Below are positions 26,565 through 34,910 of a DNA stretch of 64,000 nucleotides, piece after piece. This stretch comes from Undibacterium sp. (GTDB lineage Bacteria > Pseudomonadota > Gammaproteobacteria > Burkholderiales > Burkholderiaceae_D): positions 1-64,000 of the forward strand of contig JAUSNO010000016.1 in NCBI GenBank assembly GCA_030645915.1, given 5' to 3'. A program made the translations under genes and the position numbers. Below the pieces are notes generated by a model that was not told where the DNA came from, did no database searches, and worked only from the letters and a program-made list of their open reading frames with translations. Each line of letters begins with the position of its first letter. The first letter of the stretch is position 1.

Positions 26565-29321
26565 ATGAAACCAGCTAGCAAGCCCGCGGCGTTCGCATTC
26601 CGCCACTCCCGATGTACCCATGCAGTACTACTCGCTCTTAGCGCTTTGAGCATGAACGTTGCCGCGCAATCCTTGCAGCGCGTCGAAATCACAGGCTCCA
26701 GCATCAAGCGCATTGAAGGTGAAACAGCATTGGCCGTGGAAATCATCAAACGCGACGATATCGACAAGGCCGGGGTGACGACCGCCGCCGAACTGCTCCA
26801 GAAGATATCATCGAATGTCGGCGGTCTCACCGACGGCGCCAGCGTCAGCGACGTCATGGGGGGGCAGCGTGGCTTCAATGGCGCCAACCTTCGCGGACTG
26901 GGTGTATCGAGTACGCTGGTGCTGCTCAACGGCCGCCGGCTCGCCAACTTCGCCAGCCCGGGCGATAATTCCGGTGTCGACCTCAATAGCATTCCCGCCG
27001 GCGCTATTCAGCGTGTGGAAGTACTGAAGGATGGGGCATCGGCGATCTACGGTACTGATGCGATGGGCGGTGTGATTAACTTCATCACCCGCAAGGATTA
27101 TCAGGGCGCCGACATCAACGTTTATGCGCTGAAGACGGGTGAAGGCGGTGGCGGGAAAAAAACCGCTTCCATTTCTGGCGGCTTCGGTGACTTGGGCAAG
27201 GATCGCTTCAACGTGTTCGGTGCCTTGGACATCCAGAGAATGGAACGGCTTTCCAGTTCGGAACGCAAGTTCATGCAGGAGTACAGCCTGCCTGATCGTC
27301 TGTCGCCACAGTTGTCGAGCACTTCATTTCCGGCCAACGTTGATCTCACCTCCGCTCAACTTGCCACGCTGAACAAGTCCTCGTATCTGTTTGGCTCTGG
27401 ACCCGGCGGTACGTGGGTACCCTCCCCAGGCCGACGCGTCAGTTTAGGCAAGTCCTCCTGCGTCGATGGCAGCCCCAACGTCGTACGTCCCCTAGGCCCT
27501 GGCGGGACCGAAGGCTGTTCATTCAATTACATGGGCGATTCGGAAGTCTATCCAAAGGCCGAAAAACAAAGCTTTATCGGTCGCGCCACCTTCCTGCTCT
27601 CGGATGATCACCAGGTGTTCGTCGAAGCCTTACAGAGCAAGGCCGAGACCGCCTATGCCGCGTCGCCCGCAACATCGGGCAGCATCAACGGTACGAGCAC
27701 CGGCATTTATTTGCCTAAAGACCTGCAGACAAAAACCGGCATCACGACCCCCATTAATTTCCGCTTCCGCCTGACAGATGCAGGACGTCGTACCACTGAG
27801 GTCACCAGTGAAAGTTCCCGTATCGTGCTGGGCGCTAATGGTCGCTTTGGTAACTGGGATTACGACACGGCGTATAACCACAGCGTCAATGAAGCGACCG
27901 ACCTCGATATCGACGGTTGGGTTTCGCGTAGCAAACTGCTCGATGGTATCGCCAAAGGACTTTACAACCCATTTGTCGCCCCAACCGACGATTCGGGCAG
28001 GAAGTTCATGGATTCGATCAAGATCTCCGGCGCAGCCCGGATCTCCAAAGGAACCAGCGATAGTTTTGATGGAAAATTGACCCGCTCCTTGATGTCGATG
28101 GCGGGCGGCGATGCGATGCTGGCACTGGGTGCCGAACTGCGCCGTGAGAAGACTGCGTTTTCATCAACCGCTGCACTGAAGACGAACGACGTGCAAGGCG
28201 ACCGTTCCAGTTCCGACGAACTGCTAGAAGACTCGTCGAATTCACGCGACATCGCTGGTTTTTATGCTGAGGTCAACGCGCCATTTACCAAAGAATGGGA
28301 AGGCCAGTTCGCTTTACGTCATGATCACTACAAAGGCGTAAAAGACCCACTTTCAGGCGTCACCACGCAAAACCTTGATACGACAAATCCAAAGATCGCT
28401 CTGAGCTACCGCCCAAGCAAGGCCATGTTGGGCCGCGCCTCCTTCGGCACTGGCTTCCGTGCGCCATCGATTTCTGAAATGTTCCTGCCAGTACGTTCTG
28501 GCACGATTGCCAGTTTCGTGAAAGATCCGGTATCAGGTGAAATCGCGCAGTTCGATCTGGATCGTTATGCTAATCCTTTGCTCAGACCAGAAAAGTCAAA
28601 ACAATTCTCGGTCGGCATGGTCGTTGAACCCAACCAGAACTGGAATGGTAGTGTTGACTACTGGATGATCCGCAAGACGGACATCATTTCGGAGATTGGC
28701 GAACAAACAGTCTTCGACAATCCGGTGTACTACAATAATCCGAACATCGTCGTTCGTGACACAGACGGTGCCGTTTCCTATTTGCAGTTCAAAAAAGAGA
28801 ACCGGGGCAAGCTGAACACCACCGGCTTTGACTTGGCTCTCAACTGGCATGGCGATGCGACCTCAATCGGCCGCTTCAGTGCAAATATCGGGGCGACCTA
28901 TATCACCGAGTACAAGTTCCAGTCCGATCCGAGCTCACCACTGACGAATGGTCTCGGCGTGTTCCGTGACGACAAGGCTGTTCAGCGCTGGCGCCACAAG
29001 CTTAATATTGATTGGGTTCATGGCCCGCTCAATCTGACCCTGGGCAATACCTATTTCTCGGGCTATCGCGACCAGAATATCCCGGGTCTGGCTGATCCCG
29101 GCTGGAATGACCGTGACGTCAAGGCCTATTCGCTTTGGGACTTGACCGGAAGCTATTCGTTCACGAAGAAGCTGAAGCTTCGCGCTGGCGTCATCAATAT
29201 GCTCGATACTCCGCCGCCATTCACCAATCAATCGCGTTACTTTGAAGTGACATGGGATCCCACCTACGGCGACCCGCGTGGACGCTCAATCTTTGTCAAT
29301 ATGCAGTACAAATTCAATTAA
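26565..29321 (+). CDS. TonB-dependent outer-membrane receptor
   Basis: 918 aa with an AGAGGA site. Signal sequence to about residue 34 (LLALSALSMNVAAQ), a TonB-box-like LQRVEITGSSIKR, a plug domain (AELLQKISSNVGG, NLRGLGVSSTLVLLNGRRLA, VEVLKDGASAIYGTDAMGGVINFITRK), a 22-strand barrel region (TGFRAPSISEMFLP, LRPEKSKQFSVGMV, TGFDLALNW), and a C-terminal ...FVNMQYKFN with terminal Asn after Phe. The type resembles receptors for peptides and oligomers more than siderophore receptors. Divergent from a secreted cyanophycinase, it likely imports beta-Asp-Arg or short cyanophycin fragments (inference). A terminator follows. Confidence 0.88.
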   Translation: MKPASKPAAFAFRHSRCTHAVLLALSALSMNVAAQSLQRVEITGSSIKRIEGETALAVEIIKRDDIDKAGVTTAAELLQKISSNVGGLTDGASVSDVMGGQRGFNGANLRGLGVSSTLVLLNGRRLANFASPGDNSGVDLNSIPAGAIQRVEVLKDGASAIYGTDAMGGVINFITRKDYQGADINVYALKTGEGGGGKKTASISGGFGDLGKDRFNVFGALDIQRMERLSSSERKFMQEYSLPDRLSPQLSSTSFPANVDLTSAQLATLNKSSYLFGSGPGGTWVPSPGRRVSLGKSSCVDGSPNVVRPLGPGGTEGCSFNYMGDSEVYPKAEKQSFIGRATFLLSDDHQVFVEALQSKAETAYAASPATSGSINGTSTGIYLPKDLQTKTGITTPINFRFRLTDAGRRTTEVTSESSRIVLGANGRFGNWDYDTAYNHSVNEATDLDIDGWVSRSKLLDGIAKGLYNPFVAPTDDSGRKFMDSIKISGAARISKGTSDSFDGKLTRSLMSMAGGDAMLALGAELRREKTAFSSTAALKTNDVQGDRSSSDELLEDSSNSRDIAGFYAEVNAPFTKEWEGQFALRHDHYKGVKDPLSGVTTQNLDTTNPKIALSYRPSKAMLGRASFGTGFRAPSISEMFLPVRSGTIASFVKDPVSGEIAQFDLDRYANPLLRPEKSKQFSVGMVVEPNQNWNGSVDYWMIRKTDIISEIGEQTVFDNPVYYNNPNIVVRDTDGAVSYLQFKKENRGKLNTTGFDLALNWHGDATSIGRFSANIGATYITEYKFQSDPSSPLTNGLGVFRDDKAVQRWRHKLNIDWVHGPLNLTLGNTYFSGYRDQNIPGLADPGWNDRDVKAYSLWDLTGSYSFTKKLKLRAGVINMLDTPPPFTNQSRYFEVTWDPTYGDPRGRSIFVNMQYKFN

Positions 29322-29346
29322 ATCGATCCTCGAAAAACCCTCAACG

Positions 29347-29368
29347 CCCCACTCCGGTGGGGTTTTTT
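29347..29368 (+). terminator. Intrinsic terminator after the TonB receptor gene
   Basis: CCCCAC-TCCG-GTGGGG stem-loop followed by six T. It separates the receptor gene from the permease gene 44 bp downstream, so the permease either has its own promoter or depends on partial readthrough. Confidence 0.9.
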
Positions 29369-29412
29369 CATAAGAGGGTAGACTGCCTGAACTTTTAGCA
29401 GGAGCTATAAGC

Positions 29413-30831
29413 ATGAGCGACACACCAAGTACATTCAAAGTTCCAAACACCCTGATCATCCTGCTCTTCGGCGCACTGTTGATTGCCTTGCTGGTACCTT
29501 GGGTATCTGCCGGCTACTTCGAGAAAGGTGTGCCGATTTCGCTCGAATCCTATCGGGTAGCCGAGCACAATATCAGCATTTCCGTGTTCGGCAGCGGCAA
29601 GGAAATCGGCTTCCTCAATGCGCCCTTTGAGGGCATGACTTCGGGTAGCCGGAGCGGTTCTGCGATTGGCGTCATCGCCTTCATCCTGCTGGTCGGAGGC
29701 GCATTTGGCGTTATCAATGCCACTGGTGCGGTCGATCGTGGTCTGTTGCGCCTGATCGTGATCACGGGCCATCACCCACGCCTGCTGCTGGGGTCCTTGT
29801 TCGCGGCCTTCGCCACTGGCGGCGCCGTATTCGGTATGGGGGAAGAAACCATTGCTTTCCTGGCCTTGTTGTTGCCGCTGATCTTGCGTATGGGTTACCC
29901 GCCTGAAGTTGGCGTGATGATTACTTATGTCGCCAGTCAGATCGGCTTCGGTACCTCTTGGATGAATCCGTTTGGCGTGGCATTGGCGCAAGGTATTGCC
30001 AACGTGCCGCTGCTGTCAGGTGCGCCTCTGCGTATAGTCATGTTCCTGATTTTTGTCAGTACCGGAATCGTCTTTACCCTCTGGTATGCCGAGCGCCATC
30101 GCACCGAGGTCGAGTTGGGAGAAAACGGCCAGATCGTGATTCCCGTGGATACGCCGCCGCTCGCTTTTGCCGACCGATTGATACTTGCTGGTATCGTTGG
30201 CACCATCATCTGGATAATCTGGGGCGTGGTCACTGCGGGCTATTTCATTCCGGAAATCGCGACCCAGTTCGTCACGTTGTGCTTCTTTGCTGCGATCGTT
30301 GCGGTACTCGCCAAACGCCTCACCGCCGACGCCGCTGCCGAGGCATTTATTGCCGGAGCGCAGCAATTAGTGCCGGCGGTGATGGTGATCTCTTTGGCAA
30401 AGGGCATCGAATACCTGTTGGGAGGCGCCAATCCGCATGCGCCCTCGGTGTTGAATACCTTTCTGCACAGCATGGGCAGCATGCTGGAAACATGGCCGCC
30501 GCTGTTGGCAGCGCAAGGCATGCTGGCCGTGCAAACTGCGTTCACCTTCGTCATCCATTCCGGCAGCGCCCAGGCAGCGATTAACATGCCTTTGATGTCA
30601 GGCCTGTCCGACCTGGTGGGCGTGACGCGGCAAACCGCCGTCTTGGCCTACCAGCTAGGCAATGCCATGGCGAATATGAGTGTGCCGACCGGTGCCATTC
30701 TGATGGCAACGCTGGGAGTCGCCGGTGTGCCATGGACACGCTGGTTTGGTATTATCTGGCGCTTTCAGCTACTGATCCTGTTCATGTCTATGGCCATGGT
30801 GGCCGTTGCTGTGATGATAGGCTACTCCTGA
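29413..30831 (+). CDS. YfcC/ArcD-like inner-membrane permease
   Basis: 472 aa with an AGGAG site, about 12 membrane segments. It belongs to the C4-dicarboxylate/arginine-ornithine antiporter-related YfcC family: N-terminal VPNTLIILLFGALLIALLVPWVSAG, FGMGEETIAFLALLLPLILRMGYPPEVG, YVASQIGFGTSWMNPFGVALAQGIANVP, and FVIHSGSAQAAINMPLMSGLSDLVGVTRQ near the C-terminus. Family members move arginine, ornithine, dipeptides or dicarboxylates. Between a TonB receptor and a racemase it is the natural inner-membrane step for arginine or the Asp-Arg dipeptide. Confidence 0.87.
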   Translation: MSDTPSTFKVPNTLIILLFGALLIALLVPWVSAGYFEKGVPISLESYRVAEHNISISVFGSGKEIGFLNAPFEGMTSGSRSGSAIGVIAFILLVGGAFGVINATGAVDRGLLRLIVITGHHPRLLLGSLFAAFATGGAVFGMGEETIAFLALLLPLILRMGYPPEVGVMITYVASQIGFGTSWMNPFGVALAQGIANVPLLSGAPLRIVMFLIFVSTGIVFTLWYAERHRTEVELGENGQIVIPVDTPPLAFADRLILAGIVGTIIWIIWGVVTAGYFIPEIATQFVTLCFFAAIVAVLAKRLTADAAAEAFIAGAQQLVPAVMVISLAKGIEYLLGGANPHAPSVLNTFLHSMGSMLETWPPLLAAQGMLAVQTAFTFVIHSGSAQAAINMPLMSGLSDLVGVTRQTAVLAYQLGNAMANMSVPTGAILMATLGVAGVPWTRWFGIIWRFQLLILFMSMAMVAVAVMIGYS

Positions 30832-30842
30832 GGAGGATGGAA

Positions 30843-32003
30843 ATGGATCAACAATTTCTACACTGCCCAGTTCCCGTTTCCCCTGCGGTCGATGCGCGCA
30901 TTCCGGTGTTGCAAAGAATCGACCTGATTACGGTGCGGCTGCCATTTGTGAAACCTTTTGCCACCAGCGTTCACACTTGGGCAGTCAAGGAGGCGCTCTT
31001 GTTGCGGCTTGAATCGGATGGCGTGGTTGGCTGGGGGGAATGCGTGGCCGATCCCGATCCCTTTTATGCCAGTGAAACCACGCAAACCGTACGCCATGTG
31101 TTTAAGGAATTTCTGCTGCCTTTGCTCACACCAGGACAGAGCATCGGCGAGCTACTGAAGCGCTGGAGCCCGGTGCGGGGTCATGGCATGGCCAAGGCTA
31201 TGGTCGAAAACGCCCTGCTGGACCTGATAGCGAGGCAGCAAGGTCGTCCTCTGCATGAGCTCCTGGGACTGTCAGCGCGCCGCATCCAGTCGGGCATTAG
31301 TCTAGGGATACAGGACTCGATTCCGGCGCTACTTGATGCCGTGGCAGAGGCGATGAGTCGTCCTTACCACCGGGTCAAGCTCAAGATCATGCAAGGCAAG
31401 GATGTCGAATGGGTTCGGGCCGTGCGCGAAGCCTATCCACAGCTGGCGCTGATGGCCGACGCCAATGGTGACTACCGGCTCGAGCACGCACCAGTCTTGC
31501 GCGAACTCGATGCCTTCAACCTGACCATGATAGAACAGCCGCTGTCGTACAGCGATATCGTCCAACATGCCGTGCTGCAACGTGAACTGGCTACGCCACT
31601 GTGTCTCGATGAATCGATTCACGACCTCGACGATGCCCGCTCCGCTCTGGCCCTGAAAGCCGCTCGCGTGATTAACATCAAGCAAGGAAGGGTGGGCGGT
31701 ATGATCGAATCGCTTCGCATCGCCGCACTGTGCCAGCATGCTGGCATTGACGTCTGGTCAGGCGGCATGGACGAAACTGGTATTGGTCGCGCCTTCAATC
31801 TTCAATTGCAGACTGCGACGGGCTTCACATTGCCCGGAGATACATCAGAAACGGCACGCTACTTCAGCGAAGATATCGTCGAGCCCCCGGTGGTTCTGGC
31901 CGACGATGGTTTCATTGCCTTGCCCTGCGGTCCCGGCATAGGCGTCACTGTGCTGGAAGATCGTGTGGCCCGTTTTACCTTGGATCGCGAGTCGATTCGC
32001 TAA
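30843..32003 (+). CDS. Enolase-superfamily racemase/epimerase (NSAR/OSBS or dipeptide-epimerase type)
   Basis: 386 aa from the ATG at 30843, which has AGGAGG 6 nt upstream; the ATG at 30837 overlaps that site. It has the capping domain, then the KxK catalytic motif (HRVKLKIM), metal ligands in ALMADANGDY, TMIEQPL and PLCLDESI, the second catalytic Lys in INIKQGRVGG, and a WSGGMDETGIGRAFNLQL segment. The last pattern is close to N-succinylamino-acid racemase and o-succinylbenzoate synthase (GGMLETGIGR). No menaquinone genes are nearby, whereas arginine succinyltransferase and an M20 enzyme are, which favours racemisation of N-succinyl amino acids. Confidence 0.82.
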   Translation: MDQQFLHCPVPVSPAVDARIPVLQRIDLITVRLPFVKPFATSVHTWAVKEALLLRLESDGVVGWGECVADPDPFYASETTQTVRHVFKEFLLPLLTPGQSIGELLKRWSPVRGHGMAKAMVENALLDLIARQQGRPLHELLGLSARRIQSGISLGIQDSIPALLDAVAEAMSRPYHRVKLKIMQGKDVEWVRAVREAYPQLALMADANGDYRLEHAPVLRELDAFNLTMIEQPLSYSDIVQHAVLQRELATPLCLDESIHDLDDARSALALKAARVINIKQGRVGGMIESLRIAALCQHAGIDVWSGGMDETGIGRAFNLQLQTATGFTLPGDTSETARYFSEDIVEPPVVLADDGFIALPCGPGIGVTVLEDRVARFTLDRESIR

Positions 32004-32069
32004 CAGGTTATCGGCTCGCCATCGGCATCACCCACGACAAATCGACCAAGCTTTCGACTTGAGCTAAGC

Positions 32070-32213
32070 TGTTGACGCGCATCCAAAATTGACCAGTTAA
32101 ACGCGGTTTTGCGTAACGGATATTGACTAGGGAAATTAACCTATCCTTACTGTTTTTCTGTAAGGGACTTCAAGGTGAGTACCATGGGTAATGTATGCCA
32201 AAGTCCGTTGGTT
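32070..32213. other. Possible insertion-sequence end joined to the integrase fragment
   Basis: The stretch containing CTGTTGACGCGCATCCAAAA and TTGACCAGTTAAACGC looks like the end of an IS21-like element from memory. It abuts the point where the integrase reading frame is interrupted (about 32214). No transposase is present and no matching second end was found in the window. Confidence 0.3.
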
Positions 32214-32397
32214 AACTGCCAAAGGCAAGACGACTCTCTTTGCCGCTAGTTTGCTTGAACTTCATGCGCCATAATTTAGAACCTACGGGCATCACTTCAA
32301 GATATAGCCCGCCACCGTCTGCTAATTTGTAGGATTTCTCTTTAGGCTTGGCACTTTTTACAAGTATGTCGGTCAGTGGCTTGGCTAATTTTGGCAT
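32212..32397 (-). pseudogene. Truncated P4-type tyrosine integrase (N-terminal DUF4102 part only)
   Basis: From the ATG at 32397 it reads MPKLAKPLTDILVKSAKPKE, then a canonical DGGGLYLEVMPVGSKLWRMKF and GKESRLAFGS, then stops. Complete integrases continue with a YPEVSLADAR-like segment and a catalytic domain of roughly 300 more residues, absent here. It lies 162 bp from the 3' end of tRNA-Met in the same orientation, the classic arrangement of an island integrase next to its attachment site. It is the scar of a lost element. Confidence 0.85.
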
Positions 32398-32489
32398 TTT
32401 GGGGGCATCCGATTTAAAAACGTTGGGGCATGCCGCCCTTGCCCCCAAATAAATTGGATGTCAAAGGACGTTAAAAACGCTTAGAGAAC

Positions 32490-32526
32490 AAAAAAGCCCC
32501 TGTAGCACTAGGCTAGAGAGGCTTTT
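32490..32526 (-). terminator. Intrinsic terminator of the tRNA-Met transcript
   Basis: On the minus strand AAAAGCCTCT pairs with AGGGGCTTTT (one G-U pair) across a 15-nt loop and runs into TTTTTT. It lies 33 bp after the tRNA 3' end. Confidence 0.75.
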
Positions 32527-32558
32527 CATACGTCTTTGGATGACCAAAAACGGTAATC

Positions 32559-32635
32559 TGGTGGTGATAGGTGGATTTGAACCACCGACCCCAGCATTAT
32601 GAGTGCTGTGCTCTAACCAACTGAGCTATATCACC
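32559..32635 (-). tRNA. tRNA-Met (CAT, elongator type)
   Basis: 77 nt including an encoded CCA. Acceptor GGTGATA/TATCACC, D arm GCTCAGTTGGTTAGAGC, anticodon stem CAGCA/TGCTG around CTCATAA (anticodon CAT), variable loop GGGTC, and T arm GGTGGTTCAAATCCACC all pair. The pattern matches elongator tRNA-Met rather than the initiator (which lacks the first pair). A tRNA-Ile with lysidine-modified CAT is less likely from the D-arm and variable-loop sequence. It is the probable attachment site of the decayed integrase at 32212. Confidence 0.95.
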
Positions 32636-32721
32636 AAGAAGCCCGAGATTATGCCATTGCCGCTTGGTTGTGTCAATCCAAAATAATAGGCGGTAATAAA
32701 ATAATGTCGGCTGGTGGAATA

Positions 32722-33660
32722 TTAAGCTTTTTGATTCTGCAGGGCGTGATGCAGTATCTCTTGGTTCGCATTCGGATCAAGGCAGTCGATTACGATGCGT
32801 TCGGGGATCGAGCGTAGCCATGTCAGTTGGCGTTTGGCCAGCTGACGGGTGGCGATGATGCCTAGCTCGCGCATTTCCTCGTAGGTGCTTGCATCATCGA
32901 GGTATTCCCACGCCTGACGATATCCTACGCAGCGGATAGACGGGAGGTCAGGATGGAGGTCACCTCGTGCTCTTAGGTGGCGTACTTCGTCCAGAAAACC
33001 TTGTTCCAGCATGATGTTAAAACGGCGGGCAATGCGCTGATGTAAGACGCTTCGGTCGGATGGCTCTAACGACAGGGGCAGCATTTCAAATGGTGGCTCA
33101 CCCTTTGGCTGTTGCGCTAGCAATGCAGACATGGGTTGTCCGGTGATGGTGATGATCTCCAGTGCGCGTTGTATGCGTTGACTGTCATTGGGTTTGAGGC
33201 GCGCCGCTGTAATCGGGTCTAAGGTGGCTAAACGGGCATGCAAACCGGGTACGCCGATGCGCAAAGCTTCTGCATCGAGTTCTGCACGGATCGCCGGGTC
33301 GGCACCCGGCAAGTCGTCGAGTCCGTTGATTAGCGCCTTGAAGTACATCATTGTTCCACCAACCAAAATGGGTAGTTTGTCCCTCGCCCGGATTTCACCG
33401 ACCAGCCTTTTTGTGTCGATTAAAAATTGTGCAACTGAGTAGGCTTCGGATGGATCGATGATGTCGATCAGGTGATGTGGCACCGATGCCAGCTCCGCCG
33501 CATTTGGTTTCGCTGTGCCGATATCCATTTCGCGATAAACCAGTGCGGAATCAACTGAAATGATTTCTGCCGGAATATGCCTTGCTATCTCAAGTGCCGC
33601 CGCTGTTTTGCCCGAGGCGGTAGGCCCCATGATGGCGATAACTTTAGGATGATGTTTCAT
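32722..33660 (-). CDS. miaA: tRNA dimethylallyltransferase MiaA
   Basis: 312 aa. It adds a dimethylallyl group to A37 of tRNAs that read UNN codons. P-loop [12 protein letters not shown] near the start, [81 protein letters not shown] and [12 protein letters not shown] are all present. The start overlaps the stop of the upstream MFS gene by 4 nt. mutL-miaA adjacency is common in proteobacteria; here an MFS gene separates them. Confidence 0.97.
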   Translation of the reverse strand: MKHHPKVIAIMGPTASGKTAAALEIARHIPAEIISVDSALVYREMDIGTAKPNAAELASVPHHLIDIIDPSEAYSVAQFLIDTKRLVGEIRARDKLPILVGGTMMYFKALINGLDDLPGADPAIRAELDAEALRIGVPGLHARLATLDPITAARLKPNDSQRIQRALEIITITGQPMSALLAQQPKGEPPFEMLPLSLEPSDRSVLHQRIARRFNIMLEQGFLDEVRHLRARGDLHPDLPSIRCVGYRQAWEYLDDASTYEEMRELGIIATRQLAKRQLTWLRSIPERIVIDCLDPNANQEILHHALQNQKA

Positions 33661-34877
33661 GCCGCGAATTCCACTTTACTGTTGGTTTGCAACAAGCGCG
33701 TTGAGATGAAAATCATTGCCCCGATGCTACAGGCAATGGTGGCAAGAGGATATAGCGTACCGTTATGTGTGATGCCAACAACCGTGCCGACAATGAATGC
33801 CACAAGCATGTAGAGTGCGCCCATCAGGCCCGCTGCCGTGCCAGCTTGTTGGGGAAACGGCGAGACTGAATTGGACTGCGATACCGGAAAATTAATGCCA
33901 TGCGCGCCCATGGTCAAGAACATGATGGCAGGTATCATTATCCAATGATTGAGACCGGCAATGACCAGGGCAAGAAAGATTGCGCCTGCTGCGAATGACA
34001 GACTGGTGCCGATGCGTAGCGTGATGTCGGTTCCTAGCTTGGCATGTACGCGACGACATACCATGGTGCCGCCCAGATAACCCGTTACTCCAAAGGCAAA
34101 ACAATAGCCAAACCAGGCAGTCGGCACATGAAGTACCTGTATTAATACGACTGAAGCACCTGAAATGTAAGTAAAGATGGAGCCGTAAGATAATGCGCCC
34201 GGTAGCGCGTAGGTCCAGAATAATTTGGATCCCAATACGATGCGATAGTTGCGTATTAGCCCAGTGAGATCGGTAGCGCGCGCGTCTTTTTGCAGGTTGG
34301 TTTCAGGTAATCGTAAGTAAACCAGAATCAACAGGATCAGTGACAACAGTGCATGTACAAAAAAAGCAGCTCGCCACCCTAGCGTTACTTGTAGATAGGA
34401 GCCAAGAATTGGCCCTAGCAAGGGGGCGAGAGATAGCCATGTACTCGCTTTTGCGATGAGTCTGACGCTGTCTTGCGGTTCGTAAGCATCGCGCACAATC
34501 GCCCGTGCGATGATGACGGCAGAGCAGCATCCAACTGCCTGCAGGAAGCGTGACGCGATCAGCATCTCTATCGATAGTGAAGTGGCACAAAGAAGACTGG
34601 CTAGTACATATATGCCAAGACCTGCCAGCACAACCGGGCGGCGACCAAAGCGATCAGACAGCGGGCCGACGATCAGTTGCGCCGCGCCAAAGCCAAACAC
34701 AAATAGCGATAAGGTCAATTGCACTGTTGAGGCTGGCACACCAAAACCGTTGGCAAGGCTGGGTAGTGATGCCAGATATAAATCAGTCGACAGGGGCTGC
34801 AGCATCAGGAAAGCGGTGATGATAATGAATAGCGGCGCACCTCTGAAGGGGCTAATGGTTTGTACTTGTTGTGTCAT
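33657..34877 (-). CDS. Bcr/CflA family MFS efflux transporter
   Basis: 406 aa, 12 membrane segments. Marks: [64 protein letters not shown] (the Bcr/CflA N-terminal signature) and [22 protein letters not shown]. The family exports drugs such as bicyclomycin, or small metabolites including cysteine and arabinose. Lies between mutL and miaA in one minus-strand unit; the link with them seems positional only. Confidence 0.9.
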   Translation of the reverse strand: MTQQVQTISPFRGAPLFIIITAFLMLQPLSTDLYLASLPSLANGFGVPASTVQLTLSLFVFGFGAAQLIVGPLSDRFGRRPVVLAGLGIYVLASLLCATSLSIEMLIASRFLQAVGCCSAVIIARAIVRDAYEPQDSVRLIAKASTWLSLAPLLGPILGSYLQVTLGWRAAFFVHALLSLILLILVYLRLPETNLQKDARATDLTGLIRNYRIVLGSKLFWTYALPGALSYGSIFTYISGASVVLIQVLHVPTAWFGYCFAFGVTGYLGGTMVCRRVHAKLGTDITLRIGTSLSFAAGAIFLALVIAGLNHWIMIPAIMFLTMGAHGINFPVSQSNSVSPFPQQAGTAAGLMGALYMLVAFIVGTVVGITHNGTLYPLATIACSIGAMIFISTRLLQTNSKVEFAA

Positions 34878-34910
34878 TGTTGTTCTGTGCTGTTGAATGC
34901 TGTTGATTGC

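Noticed and set aside
30843-32003. Considered MenC (o-succinylbenzoate synthase)
   Set aside because: No menaquinone genes nearby and a peptide/arginine context; the sequence alone cannot fully exclude it.
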